A stretch of 64,000 nt of DNA from UBA1479 sp048263775 (GCA_048263775.1 JBLXDU010000012.1:62001-126000), one strand, 5' to 3'; counted from the first letter of the stretch, positions 45,505 to 54,579 are shown. The notes: generated by a model not told the origin, from the letters alone. Numbers and translations: made by a program.

Positions 45505-46899
45505 ATGGTCAATGCAATCCTGGGCACGCGAATTCAGCAATACCGCCGGGAAGTGGGCATCACACAGGCAGCGCTTGCCCGCGAAGTCGGCATTTCCCCC
45601 AGCTACCTGAATCTGATCGAATGGAACAAGCGGCCCATCGCCGGCGCCCTGCTGCGCAAAATCGCCAGCGCCCTCAACCTGTCCCCCGACGATCTGGGAA
45701 GCATGGCTGAAGAGCGATTGAACGCCACCCTTTCAGAGATCGCCCATCTGCCAAGCCTGAAAGACGCGAATGTCGAGAGAGAGCGCACCAGTGAATTCAT
45801 CGGAAGATTCCCGGGCTGGGCCCGGGCCATGGCAGCCCTGGCCCAGTCCGAGCACGAGGCGACGGTACGCGCGCAAGTCCTGTCTGATCGTCTGTCGAAT
45901 GACCCTTATCTCGGGGCGGAGATCCACAAGATGCTGAACCGCATGACGGCCATTCGCTCGGTCGCCGATATTCTCGTCGATTATTCCGACCTGCCCCCGG
46001 AACGCCGCGACAGGTTCATCGAGATCATCCATGAAGAGATTCGTGTGCTTTCAGACAACGGCGAAACGCTAGCCACATACTTGGACAAATCGGTACACGC
46101 GGAAAAGTTTCTCACCCCAGCTGACGAGGTTGAGGCCCTGTTTGACGAACATGGGGGGCGTTTCGATGTCATCGAAACCATTGCCGGCGAGGTGTCACCT
46201 ATGCTGACCGACTTGCGCCCCCTACCCCGAAGGGTCAAGGCACGGGCATTGGTGGACGAACATTTGGAAGGCCCCATTCAACAGATCATCGCCGACAGCA
46301 GCCAAATTGAAACAACCGCAGCCGCCGACCGCGCCCGCCAGTTGCTTACCGATTACGCGGTCGGCGCAATCCTGATGCCGATGGGTGCGTTCACACAAGA
46401 AGCCAAAAATCTCCGCTATGACATCGAAGCATTGGCGGAGGCCTACTCGACCGAGGTCGATACCATTTGTCACCGGTTGATCTCGATCCCCAGGGGAGAC
46501 GGCTTTCCCCGCTTCGGATACCTGCAGGCTAACGCATCGGGAATGATCATCGAAAAACTCGGGTTTGAGAAACTGATCATTCCCCGGTACGCCGCCGCCT
46601 GCCCGTTGTGGGTATTGTTCCGGGCCCAGCAATCTCCGGAGGCGGTAATCAGACAGCGCGCCCTTTTCCCTTCCGGCGACCGCTTTGTTTTTATCGCCCG
46701 TGCGCGAAACACCGGAATGACCGGGTTCGGCCGACCGCGGCATTACGTAACCGATATGCTGGTCACAACCGAAGTTGATGCCGGAATGACGATCTATGCA
46801 CCGGACACGGCATCCGTCGTCGAGGAAGTCGGGCCAGGCTGCCGATTGTGTTCGCGGCAATCCTGCCCACACCGAGTGGATGCTCCCCTGACTCAGTAA
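45505..46899 (+). CDS. XRE regulator, short-chain fatty acyl (PrpR/RamB) type with DHp-like insert
   Basis: The 464-residue protein has an N-terminal XRE helix-turn-helix (about 5-62). The C-terminal part (about 280-455) matches ScfR/PrpR/RamB regulators: YAVGAILMP..F, RYDIEALA, VDTICHRL and ACPLW, with a cysteine cluster C366, C446, C449 and C454 (GPGCRLCSRQSC). Related Mycobacterium PrpR binds short-chain acyl-CoA and an Fe-S cluster. The middle (about 125-195) looks like the paired helices of histidine-kinase dimerisation domains, with His141 near the phospho-acceptor place. The gene precedes a receiver and a symporter-kinase gene. Transcribed from an AT-rich region (45380-45460). Confidence 0.8.
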   Translation: MVNAILGTRIQQYRREVGITQAALAREVGISPSYLNLIEWNKRPIAGALLRKIASALNLSPDDLGSMAEERLNATLSEIAHLPSLKDANVERERTSEFIGRFPGWARAMAALAQSEHEATVRAQVLSDRLSNDPYLGAEIHKMLNRMTAIRSVADILVDYSDLPPERRDRFIEIIHEEIRVLSDNGETLATYLDKSVHAEKFLTPADEVEALFDEHGGRFDVIETIAGEVSPMLTDLRPLPRRVKARALVDEHLEGPIQQIIADSSQIETTAAADRARQLLTDYAVGAILMPMGAFTQEAKNLRYDIEALAEAYSTEVDTICHRLISIPRGDGFPRFGYLQANASGMIIEKLGFEKLIIPRYAAACPLWVLFRAQQSPEAVIRQRALFPSGDRFVFIARARNTGMTGFGRPRHYVTDMLVTTEVDAGMTIYAPDTASVVEEVGPGCRLCSRQSCPHRVDAPLTQ

Positions 46900-47002
46900 C
46901 ATGTGAATTTCCGCATGGGCATTGCAGACCCGTGTCATCTGGGGTCTAATCCTTCACCGGGAGACATAACAACAATAGAAATCTGGGAGATTTCGTCGAA
47001 AC

Positions 47003-47380
47003 ATGGCGAAACGTGTGCTGCTTGCCGAAGACGAGCCGAACATCGTCGAATCACTGACTTTCATCTTGGAACGGTCCGGGTTCGAAGTGGCGACCACAAC
47101 CAATGGGCGCCAAGCCCTTGAAGTCGCGCAATCTGACACGCCGGATATTCTTATTCTCGATGTCATGCTGCCGGAACTGGACGGTTACGAGGTTCTTCGG
47201 CGGTTGCGGGCCGACGCCCGGACCAAAACCCTTCCCGTGCTGATGGTGACGGCAAAGGGACAGCGCGAAGACCGGGAAACGGCGATGAAATGCGGGGCCG
47301 ACATGTTTATCACCAAACCGTTCGTCAATTCCGAACTGATCGCCGCTGTCGAAAAACTCGCGGTCGGCAGACCCGATTAG
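47003..47380 (+). CDS. single-domain response regulator (CheY-like)
   Basis: The 125-residue protein is a complete receiver: acidic pair in LAEDEPN, phosphoacceptor D53 (LILDVMLPELDG), Thr in MVTAKG, and K105 in FITKPFVN. No output domain follows, so it must act by protein-protein contact or phosphotransfer. It lies 104 bases after the XRE gene and 22 bases before the small membrane protein gene. Its likely kinase is the symporter-kinase downstream. Confidence 0.9.
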   Translation: MAKRVLLAEDEPNIVESLTFILERSGFEVATTTNGRQALEVAQSDTPDILILDVMLPELDGYEVLRRLRADARTKTLPVLMVTAKGQREDRETAMKCGADMFITKPFVNSELIAAVEKLAVGRPD

Positions 47381-47401
47381 GGACTCGCTGGAGACCGCGT
47401 C

Positions 47402-47698
47402 TTGCCTGATCAAAAGATAACGCAACTGTCGGGACGCCGGGCGCGTGATAGATCAATGGCGATCTTGCTGGTCGGCATTGCCATGGTCATGCCGCCATTC
47501 GCACAAGTCGTCCTGGTCGACGCCAGTTTGTTCGGCCTGCCGATTCCGCTGCTGTACATCTTTACGGTTTGGGCAGCGCTGATATTCGGCGCCGCGGTCA
47601 TGGCGGGCCCGCTCAGCGCTGCCGGCACACCGACCGCATCACAGCCCCATGGCGACGGCGAGCCCGCCCCCCCAACAAATACCGATCCTGCGAACTGA
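47402..47698 (+). CDS. small two-helix membrane protein, possible symporter-kinase accessory
   Basis: The 98-residue protein has two hydrophobic segments (about 19-37 and 44-70) with a short loop between (DASLFGLP), then a Pro/Thr-rich tail. The start is probably TTG 47402 (TGGAGA at good spacing); ATG 47456 would begin at the first membrane helix. Its stop overlaps the kinase start by one base (TGATG), so the two are translationally coupled. Small membrane proteins of this kind accompany sodium/solute symporters (for example the DUF4212/DUF485 group), but family is not confirmed. Confidence 0.7.
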   Translation: MPDQKITQLSGRRARDRSMAILLVGIAMVMPPFAQVVLVDASLFGLPIPLLYIFTVWAALIFGAAVMAGPLSAAGTPTASQPHGDGEPAPPTNTDPAN

Positions 47699-50370
47699 TG
47701 ATTTCCGTCAATGTCCTGTTGACGGTCTGCCTTGGCTATGTGGTTCTGTTATTTGCTGTCGCCTTCTTCGTTGACCGGCGGGCCCAGCGAAGCCGCACAA
47801 GCTGGCTACATTCGCCCATCGTCTACACCCTTTCGATCTCCGTCTATTGCACGTCCTGGACGTTTTACGGCGCCGTGGGCTCGGCCGCCCGAAACGGGCT
47901 TGAATTCGTCACCATCTACCTGGGGCCTACATTGGTTTTTATCGGGTGGTGGTGGATATTGCGCAAGCTGGTCCGGATCGGGCGCGCCCACCGGATTACG
48001 TCCATCGCCGACTTGATCTCATCACGCTACGGCAAAAGCTCCAGTCTTGCCGTGCTTGTGACCCTGATCGCGGTGATCGCGACCACGCCTTATATCGCGC
48101 TTCAACTTCAATCCGTGGTCCGAAGCTATCAGATCATTTCCAGCGATGCCGACGCCATCACCACCGCGTTCTGGGTGGCCGCCGGCATGGCGCTTTTCAC
48201 GATCTTGTTCGGAACGCGGAACCTTGATGCCAATGAACGCCATCACGGCGTGGTGGCCGCCATCGCCCTTGAGGCCATCATCAAGTTGCTTGCGCTGATC
48301 GCCGTCGGGTTCTTTGTCACCTACGGCATTTCCGGTGGCTTTACCGATGTCTTTGAAAACGTGCATCCCGATATCATCCGCGGGTCCAGCGACATCTTCG
48401 GCCCAAGATGGATCACCCTGACGTTCCTATCGGCAACGGCGATCATCTGCCTGCCGCGGCAGTTCCAGGTAACGGTGGTCGAAAACGTGGAAGAAAGTCA
48501 TTTGACGACGGCGTCCTGGCTGTTCCCGCTTTATCTTTTCGGCATGACCATCTTCATCATGCCCATCGCGCTGGTTGGGCTTCAGGTCATGCCAACGACG
48601 TCGAACCCGGATCTTTATGTCCTGACGATACCGCTTGCCTATGACAGGCACGAACTGGCGCTGTTTGCTTTCTTGGGCGGGTTTTCTTCGGCGACCTCCA
48701 TGGTGATCGTTGCCGCGATTGCGGTATCGACCATGGTGTCCAACCATATCGTGATGCCGGTGGCGTTGCGCCTGTTGCACGGAACGCGCGCCGTCAGCGG
48801 CGATGTCCGGAATCTTCTTCTGGTATCCAGGCGGATCAGCATTGCCTTTATCCTCGGCCTTGGGTTTCTGTATTTCCAAGCCAGCGGCGGATCTGATGCC
48901 TTGGCGGCAATCGGTTTGATCGCCTTCGTCGGCGTCGCCCAATTCCTGCCCAGCCTGCTTGGTGGGATTTTCTGGCGCGGCGCAACCGGGACAGGCGCCT
49001 TTGCCGGGCTGATCGTGGGCTTCATCTTTTGGGCCTACACATTGTTTCTTCCCAGCTTCGGAGGCGACTTCGTGCTCAGCGCGGCAACGCTGGCCAACGG
49101 CCCATGGGGCATCGACATGCTGCGACCCCAGGCGCTTTTCGGATTCAAGGGAATGGATTCCCTGGTTCACGCCGTTATCTGGAGCGTCGGGACCAACGCC
49201 CTGACCTTCCTCATCGTGTCGAACCTGAGCAATGCGGGCACGCTTGAGCGGTTTCAGGCAGCGATGTTCGTTGACGTCTTCCGCTCGTCTGGTGGCGTCC
49301 CTTCGAACGTCGCGACCAGTACCGCCGACTCGGAAGACTTGTTCATACTGGCTCAGCGGATCCTCGGCACCGACGCGGCCCGCCGTCTTTTCGATGAAAT
49401 GGCGATTGAACAGGGAGTCACCGGATTGCCACAAGCCAGCGACGCTGTGATCGCCAGGCTCGAACGGGAACTGGCCGGCTCCATCGGCGCGGCATCGGCC
49501 CACGCCATGGTGTCACGCATCGCTGGGCATGAGACCGTCGGCATGACCGATCTGATCGACATCGCGGACGAGGCGCTGCAGCTCGTCGAAACATCCCGGC
49601 AATTGTCCGAGAAATCCGCCCAGTTGGAACGCACCGCCCACCAGCTTCGTGAAGTGAACGAACGCCTTCGGGTCCTCGATGCCCAAAAGGACGAATTCCT
49701 CAGTCAGATCAGTCACGAACTCCGCACGCCGATGACTTCGATCCAATCCTTCTCGGAAACCCTGGCGGCCGATGATCCGATATCCCTCGCCGATCAAAGG
49801 CGCTTCGTATCCATCATCCATGACGAAAGCCGCCGGCTGACGCGTCTGCTCGATGAACTGCTGGATATCAGCCGATTCGAGTCCGGCACCGTAAAGTTGC
49901 AGATCGGACTCATTGAAATAAAGACCGCCATCACGGCGGCCCTGGACGCCATGTCGGGCGTCACAAGAAACGCCAATGTCCTGGTCAACATCGAATATGA
50001 GCAGGATACCTTATGGGTCAAAGCGAACGAGGATCGCCTGCATCAGGTTCTGCTGAACATTCTGTCGAACGCCGTCAAATACAACGACTCCGACCAGCCG
50101 GAGGTTCGCATCAACGCCTATAAAAAGGATGAATACGTGTTGATCGATATCATGGATAACGGCGGGGGCGTGTCTCAGGAAGACGCGGCGACAATCTTCG
50201 AAAAATTCTCCCGTGGCAGCAAGTCCGCGCGCGGCAAAGGCGCCGGGTTGGGATTGCCGATCAGCCGATCGATCATGCGCGCAATGGGCGGCGACCTGAC
50301 CGCGGAATTCAGCCAAGCCGGCACCAGCTACTTTCGACTCCGTCTGCCGAACTCAGCCCCTCCCGCGTAA
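47698..50370 (+). CDS. symporter-like sensor histidine kinase (SLC5-STAC-kinase, CbrA/CrbS type)
   Basis: The 890-residue protein joins a sodium/solute symporter (SLC5)-like membrane domain (about 1-520, some thirteen helices) to a cytosolic kinase. A helical segment resembling the STAC domain lies at about 545-630, a coiled coil at about 630-665. The dimerisation domain follows with phospho-acceptor His673 (QISHELRTPMTSIQSF), then an ATPase domain with NAVKYND, DNGGGV and GAGLGLPIS. CbrA and CrbS have this layout and respond to amino acids or acetate. It probably senses substrate during transport. ATG 47698 gives the full first membrane helix. Confidence 0.92.
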   Translation: MISVNVLLTVCLGYVVLLFAVAFFVDRRAQRSRTSWLHSPIVYTLSISVYCTSWTFYGAVGSAARNGLEFVTIYLGPTLVFIGWWWILRKLVRIGRAHRITSIADLISSRYGKSSSLAVLVTLIAVIATTPYIALQLQSVVRSYQIISSDADAITTAFWVAAGMALFTILFGTRNLDANERHHGVVAAIALEAIIKLLALIAVGFFVTYGISGGFTDVFENVHPDIIRGSSDIFGPRWITLTFLSATAIICLPRQFQVTVVENVEESHLTTASWLFPLYLFGMTIFIMPIALVGLQVMPTTSNPDLYVLTIPLAYDRHELALFAFLGGFSSATSMVIVAAIAVSTMVSNHIVMPVALRLLHGTRAVSGDVRNLLLVSRRISIAFILGLGFLYFQASGGSDALAAIGLIAFVGVAQFLPSLLGGIFWRGATGTGAFAGLIVGFIFWAYTLFLPSFGGDFVLSAATLANGPWGIDMLRPQALFGFKGMDSLVHAVIWSVGTNALTFLIVSNLSNAGTLERFQAAMFVDVFRSSGGVPSNVATSTADSEDLFILAQRILGTDAARRLFDEMAIEQGVTGLPQASDAVIARLERELAGSIGAASAHAMVSRIAGHETVGMTDLIDIADEALQLVETSRQLSEKSAQLERTAHQLREVNERLRVLDAQKDEFLSQISHELRTPMTSIQSFSETLAADDPISLADQRRFVSIIHDESRRLTRLLDELLDISRFESGTVKLQIGLIEIKTAITAALDAMSGVTRNANVLVNIEYEQDTLWVKANEDRLHQVLLNILSNAVKYNDSDQPEVRINAYKKDEYVLIDIMDNGGGVSQEDAATIFEKFSRGSKSARGKGAGLGLPISRSIMRAMGGDLTAEFSQAGTSYFRLRLPNSAPPA

Positions 50371-50457
50371 AGCGCCGTTCCTCCGGACCTGCATGTGGAT
50401 CCGGGATCGGCCCCTCGGCCCAGTGGTCTGCGCAGCAGCCACAAGACCCGCGATGCG

Positions 50458-51963
50458 CTAGCCCTTGGCCAGCCGGCGCGATCTGTTCATGAAGTAACCA
50501 AACGCGATCACGCCGATAGTGAAGATCAGAATGCCCAGGGACATCCCGCGTTCGACGAAGATCATGGGGGAGCCACGGGAGATAATGAGTGTCTGGCGCA
50601 GCGTTTCCTCTGCGAGGGGCCCCAGCACAAGCGCCAGAACCGTCGCGGCGGGAGAGAAGCCGTATAGCTTCATGAAGAACCCGACGCCGCCCGCGGCGAA
50701 CATGAGCCAGACCTCGATGATACTGCCGTGTACGCTGAACGTCCCCATCGTACAGACGAGAATGACCGCCGGCGCCAGGATGCGGTACGGCACCTTAAGA
50801 AGCGTCACGAACAACGGGATCGCAAAAATATTGATGGCGAGCAGCGCCATGTTCCCCAGATACATGCTGGCAACCAGGGCCCAGGCGAATTCGGGGTTCT
50901 GCTCCATTAGAAGCGGCCCGGGCTTGAGCCCCCACATCAGCAAGGCCGCCAGCAACACCGCGGTCGAGGCCGAGCCCGGAATGCCAAGCGTCAACAGCGG
51001 TACCATGGAGCCGGCAGAGGCCGCGTTGTTCGCGCATTCCGGCGCGACCAGGCCAGGCATCGCACCTTTGCCGAACTTCTCGGGCGTCTTCGAACTGGAT
51101 TTTTCAATCGAGTACGACATCAGCGACGCAACCGTCGCACCCGCCCCGGGGACGACACCGATACAGAAACCCAAAATTGACCCGCGCACGAAAGCCATGC
51201 GCGATTCGATCCAGTCCCGCATCGACGGCCAGAAATGCTTTTCACTTTGGTACTGGATGATGCCGCCGCTGCCGCCGCGGTGAAGGCCTTGGTAGAACGC
51301 GAAGAAAAGCTCGCCCAGCCCGAACAGACCGATGGCGATCGGAATAAACGCAATGCCGCCGATCAGTTCCGCCGAACCGAAGGTAAACCGTTGCATGCCG
51401 GTTTCCAGGTCGACCCCGACCGTTCCCAGCGCGAACCCGATCAGTGCGGATATGGCGCCGAACCGCCAGTTGTCGCCAATCAGGACGATCAACGTGACGA
51501 TCCCCATTAGGACAAGCATGAAGAATTCCGGCGGACCGAAACCGCGCGTCACTTGCGCGAACACCGCCGCCAGCACCGAAATCAAAATGACCCCGACCGT
51601 CCCGCCGACAAACGACGCGGCCGCCTGCATGACCAAGGCCGGTCCGGCACGGCCCTGTTGGGCCAGCGGATAGCCGTCGAACGTTGACGCGACAACGGCC
51701 GACTCTCCCGGCGTATTCAAAAGGATCGACGTGATCGTGCCGCCGTACATGGCGCCATAATAGATGGCTGCCAGCATGATGATGGCGCCGGTCGGGTCCA
51801 TTCCGAACGTAAGCGGCAGAAGAATCGACAAGCCCGCAGCGGGACCGAAACCGGGAATGATGCCGACGACCATCCCGATAAGCGATCCAAGCATCAAGTA
51901 GACGATGTTGATCGGTGAGATGGCGACGGAGAACCCGAGTAAGAGCTGGTCAAAGATTTCCAT
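50458..51963 (-). CDS. tctA: tripartite tricarboxylate transporter large membrane subunit TctA
   Basis: The 501-residue protein has about eleven to twelve membrane helices and the TctA signatures GMVVGIIPGFGPAAGLSILLP (about 30-50) and GVVPGAGATVASLMSYSIEK. It forms the membrane channel with TctB and is fed by TctC. It is last on the strand after TctC and TctB, separated from the convergent kinase gene by 87 bases with no clear terminator. Confidence 0.92.
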   Translation of the reverse strand: MEIFDQLLLGFSVAISPINIVYLMLGSLIGMVVGIIPGFGPAAGLSILLPLTFGMDPTGAIIMLAAIYYGAMYGGTITSILLNTPGESAVVASTFDGYPLAQQGRAGPALVMQAAASFVGGTVGVILISVLAAVFAQVTRGFGPPEFFMLVLMGIVTLIVLIGDNWRFGAISALIGFALGTVGVDLETGMQRFTFGSAELIGGIAFIPIAIGLFGLGELFFAFYQGLHRGGSGGIIQYQSEKHFWPSMRDWIESRMAFVRGSILGFCIGVVPGAGATVASLMSYSIEKSSSKTPEKFGKGAMPGLVAPECANNAASAGSMVPLLTLGIPGSASTAVLLAALLMWGLKPGPLLMEQNPEFAWALVASMYLGNMALLAINIFAIPLFVTLLKVPYRILAPAVILVCTMGTFSVHGSIIEVWLMFAAGGVGFFMKLYGFSPAATVLALVLGPLAEETLRQTLIISRGSPMIFVERGMSLGILIFTIGVIAFGYFMNRSRRLAKG

Positions 51964-52020
51964 AATTTAACGCTGCCTAAGAAGTTTGAAGATCGGCCAT
52001 ATTCACGGTTCGATTCCGTT

Positions 52021-52467
52021 CTAGAACGGAAGACCGAGCATGCCGGGCGGCAACGCCGCGTTGAGGGTATGTCTGAACAGGGTAAAAAGCCCGATGGGCA
52101 GCAACAGACCGACCAGGAGGTTTGTTACATGCCGCCCCCGGTTCAGCACGAACAGGGCGAGCAGCATGAAAAGCACCATGCCCGGCAGCGCCCCGAGAAA
52201 ATGGCTCGCGATGATCAGCAGTGCGACCATTGCAACCACGAAAAGCGTGACCGGCCAATCCATGGAGATCGCGTCGTCAGTATGGCGACGGCGGAATTCA
52301 ACGACCGTGGCGTGCAGAACAAATGCGACGAGCGCGACGGCAATGATCTGGGGGAAGAACCCCGGACCGATGCGGCCGCGGGAACTCAGGAAGTTCAAAT
52401 CCGCAAACGCCAACACCGCATAGAACACGGACAGCAGCAGCACGGCGGTCATAAAGGTTATTCTCAT
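52021..52467 (-). CDS. tctB: tripartite tricarboxylate transporter small membrane subunit TctB
   Basis: The 148-residue protein has four membrane helices (about 5-25, 35-55, 80-110, 115-140) and the TctB pattern GRIGPGFFPQIIAVAL. It acts with TctA. Its start is ATG 52467; an in-frame TTG at 52479 is also possible. A terminator sits between tctC and tctB (52585-52622). Confidence 0.88.
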   Translation of the reverse strand: MRITFMTAVLLLSVFYAVLAFADLNFLSSRGRIGPGFFPQIIAVALVAFVLHATVVEFRRRHTDDAISMDWPVTLFVVAMVALLIIASHFLGALPGMVLFMLLALFVLNRGRHVTNLLVGLLLPIGLFTLFRHTLNAALPPGMLGLPF

Positions 52468-52584
52468 GGAAGGTACCAATTACCCGTCTTGATCTTGAAA
52501 TCGCGACCGGCGGGGATCACGATAACTTTCACCCTGTCATTCAGATGATCACTGGTCGCCCAAAGAGCAACAAACGACGCTATG

Positions 52585-52622
52585 AAAAAAGGCCGCCCGC
52601 CGAAAGCAGAACGGCGGGCGGC
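52585..52622 (-). terminator. hairpin terminator between tctC and tctB
   Basis: A perfect 11-bp stem GCCGCCCGCCG (52592-52602) / CGGCGGGCGGC (52612-52622) is followed on the minus strand by six T residues. It is 20 bases past the tctC stop, so most transcripts should end here, giving more binding protein than membrane subunits. Confidence 0.8.
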
Positions 52623-52641
52623 TCGCATTTCGTAGCGGTCG

Positions 52642-53625
52642 TTACTTAATGGCGCCCTTGGCTTTGAGGACCCGGGCGAACTGTTCCTGCGAATGCGCCA
52701 GGAAGTTACGGAAATCTTCACCCCAAAGGACGGTTTCCGTCAGTTCGTGCTTCTTCACATAAGCGGCCCATTCCGGCTTCTCGACAACCTTCTTCATGGT
52801 CGCGATCCACCATTCCTGGGCTTCCTTGGGTGCCTCGGGGGGCAGAACCACGCCACGCGGCATGGAGATGCCAAGCTCATACCCCTTGTCGCCGAAGGTC
52901 GGGATGCCCTTCAGGGACTCGGGCGTTTTCTTTCCAGAGAACGCAAGCGCGCGCAGGTCGCCCGATTCAAGCAGGCCCGCGACTTCTCCCGGGTTTGCCA
53001 CCATGGCGTCGAGCGCATCCGACAACAACGCGGTCGTCAGTTCGCCCTGTTTGTTGAAGGAAACATACTCGAACTTATATCCGGCTTTTTCCGCCAGCAG
53101 CGTCGGCACAATGAAGTCGACGTTGACGGCCCCAATGCCACCGACAGCCGGGGGCTTGGCTTTCGCCTCTTTGATGAACTGGTCGAACGACGTGATCTTG
53201 GACTTGCCGTTGACGAGAAGCACCAGATCGTCGGCCGCAAGCAGCGCAACGGGTGTGAACGTCGTCGGCGACCAGGGCGTCTTCGCCTTCAGCGGCGTCG
53301 TGATGTAGCTGCCGGAGGTCGAGGTGATGTGATAGGGATTGCCCTTCTGATTGTGGACAAAGCCCCAACCAACAGCACCACTGCCGCCCGGACGGTTCTG
53401 CGCCACGATCTCACCCGGATAGAGCTTATACTTTTCCAGGATCGAGATGATCGTCCGCGACATGATGTCGTTGCCGCCACCGGGCCCGAACGCGATCGTC
53501 CAGTTCAGCCGCTCGCTGGGATAGGAATCGGCTTTCGCCAGCCCCGGGGACAAGGTCGGGATCGCCATGGCGCCGACAAGGGCACATGCCCAAACCGCCT
53601 TGCCGATAGTGTTTTTCAGGTGCAT
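52642..53625 (-). CDS. tctC: tripartite tricarboxylate transporter substrate-binding protein TctC
   Basis: The 327-residue protein has an N-terminal signal peptide (about 1-33, GLAKADSYPS) and the TctC fold: INWTIAFGPGGGNDIMSRTI near 45, VAQNRPGGSGAVGWG near 80, and a late GVVLPPEAPKEAQEW. It captures a carboxylate in the periplasm for TctAB. GGAGG lies ahead of ATG 53625; an upstream in-frame start is not used. The ligand is not assignable, since these proteins have diverged for many organic acids. Confidence 0.92.
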   Translation of the reverse strand: MHLKNTIGKAVWACALVGAMAIPTLSPGLAKADSYPSERLNWTIAFGPGGGNDIMSRTIISILEKYKLYPGEIVAQNRPGGSGAVGWGFVHNQKGNPYHITSTSGSYITTPLKAKTPWSPTTFTPVALLAADDLVLLVNGKSKITSFDQFIKEAKAKPPAVGGIGAVNVDFIVPTLLAEKAGYKFEYVSFNKQGELTTALLSDALDAMVANPGEVAGLLESGDLRALAFSGKKTPESLKGIPTFGDKGYELGISMPRGVVLPPEAPKEAQEWWIATMKKVVEKPEWAAYVKKHELTETVLWGEDFRNFLAHSQEQFARVLKAKGAIK

Positions 53626-53723
53626 TGAATTTCCTCCGTTTTTCATTCCGTAACGTGCCCAGATGCGCAGCAAATGAGGGTCATGGTCTTTGATTGGTGG
53701 GCCTTATTCGATCTAACCGCCGC

Positions 53724-54461
53724 CTACTCCGAGGCCAGCTTATTGCCAGTCGAATTCTCATCGGGATTCTGGGGTGAATCCTGTTCGTCACCGGTAACCG
53801 CCGCCTTCCAACGACGGTAACCGGCAAGCGAATGTTCTTCCCCGAGACGGCGCGCCAGTTCGCTATCCCCCGCGCGCAAGGCCGCGACAAGATCCTTATG
53901 CTCGCGGTTTGATTGCCGCATACGTTCGGGTTCGATCAGCGACCGCTGCCGGGCCAAATGCCCTTCGTTAATCAAGGAACGGTAAGTCTGCTGCGCCCGT
54001 TCGTGCGCCGCATTGACAATGGTATGTTCGTGGAATTGAAGATTGAGACGGTAATAGCCGACGGGATCACCGGCCTCGATGGCGGCATCCATCTGCCGGA
54101 TACTGTCTTCGAGATCGGCCAAGGCCTGTTCGGTGATCTGGGTCGCCAGGCGTGCGCAAATAAAGCCGTATACGACCGCACGGACGTCATAAATCTCCGC
54201 GGTTTCTTCGGGAGAAATCTCCCGCACGAAGAAACCTTGATTAAGCCGGGTCGACACAAGCTGGGCGCATTCCAGGGCCCGCATCGCCTCTCGAACGGGG
54301 CCACGGCTGACCCCAAAGCGCTGTGCCAGCGCCTGTTCGTTCAGGCGATCACCCGCGCGCAGCTCCCCGGTGACGATCAATCGTTCCAATTCTTTCTGAA
54401 CGATCGCGGTCAGGGATTCCGAACGACGCAGCGCTATGGCTTCTGAAACGGTGTCACTCAT
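53724..54461 (-). CDS. GntR family regulator, FadR/FCD subfamily
   Basis: The 245-residue regulator has a winged helix-turn-helix (about 15-75, LNEQALAQRFGVSRGPVREAM) and an FCD effector domain (about 85-220) with conserved metal-site histidines (LQFHEHTIVNAAH). Such proteins usually repress catabolic genes and respond to a carboxylate or its CoA ester. It is divergent from the CoA-transferase gene, with palindromic operators between (54496-54542), so it probably controls itself, the CoA-transferase and perhaps tctCBA. Confidence 0.92.
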   Translation of the reverse strand: MSDTVSEAIALRRSESLTAIVQKELERLIVTGELRAGDRLNEQALAQRFGVSRGPVREAMRALECAQLVSTRLNQGFFVREISPEETAEIYDVRAVVYGFICARLATQITEQALADLEDSIRQMDAAIEAGDPVGYYRLNLQFHEHTIVNAAHERAQQTYRSLINEGHLARQRSLIEPERMRQSNREHKDLVAALRAGDSELARRLGEEHSLAGYRRWKAAVTGDEQDSPQNPDENSTGNKLASE

Positions 54462-54495
54462 AGGTTCATTTGCACCAAGGCATCAATTTATGTCA

Positions 54496-54542
54496 ATCGT
54501 ATATCGGAAAATGTTTCCGATATATTGTAGACAATATACGAT
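54496..54542. promoter_or_regulatory. nested palindromic operators for the GntR regulator
   Basis: Three nested inverted repeats lie in this short stretch. The outer arms are ATCGTATAT (54496-54504) and ATATACGAT (54534-54542). Inside are ATATCGGAAA-ATG-TTTCCGATAT (54501-54523) and TATATTGT-AG-ACAATATA (54521-54538). The core TTGTAGACAA matches FadR-subfamily GntR operators (TNGTNNNACNA). Confidence 0.65.
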
Positions 54543-54579
54543 ATGAGCTTAACCCTTGCGACCAATATGGAGACCGCAC

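Noticed and set aside
48427..49503. A 358-residue minus-strand frame inside the symporter-kinase gene
   Set aside because: The plus frame encodes an unbroken symporter and kinase; the reverse frame lacks hydrophobic segments or motifs.
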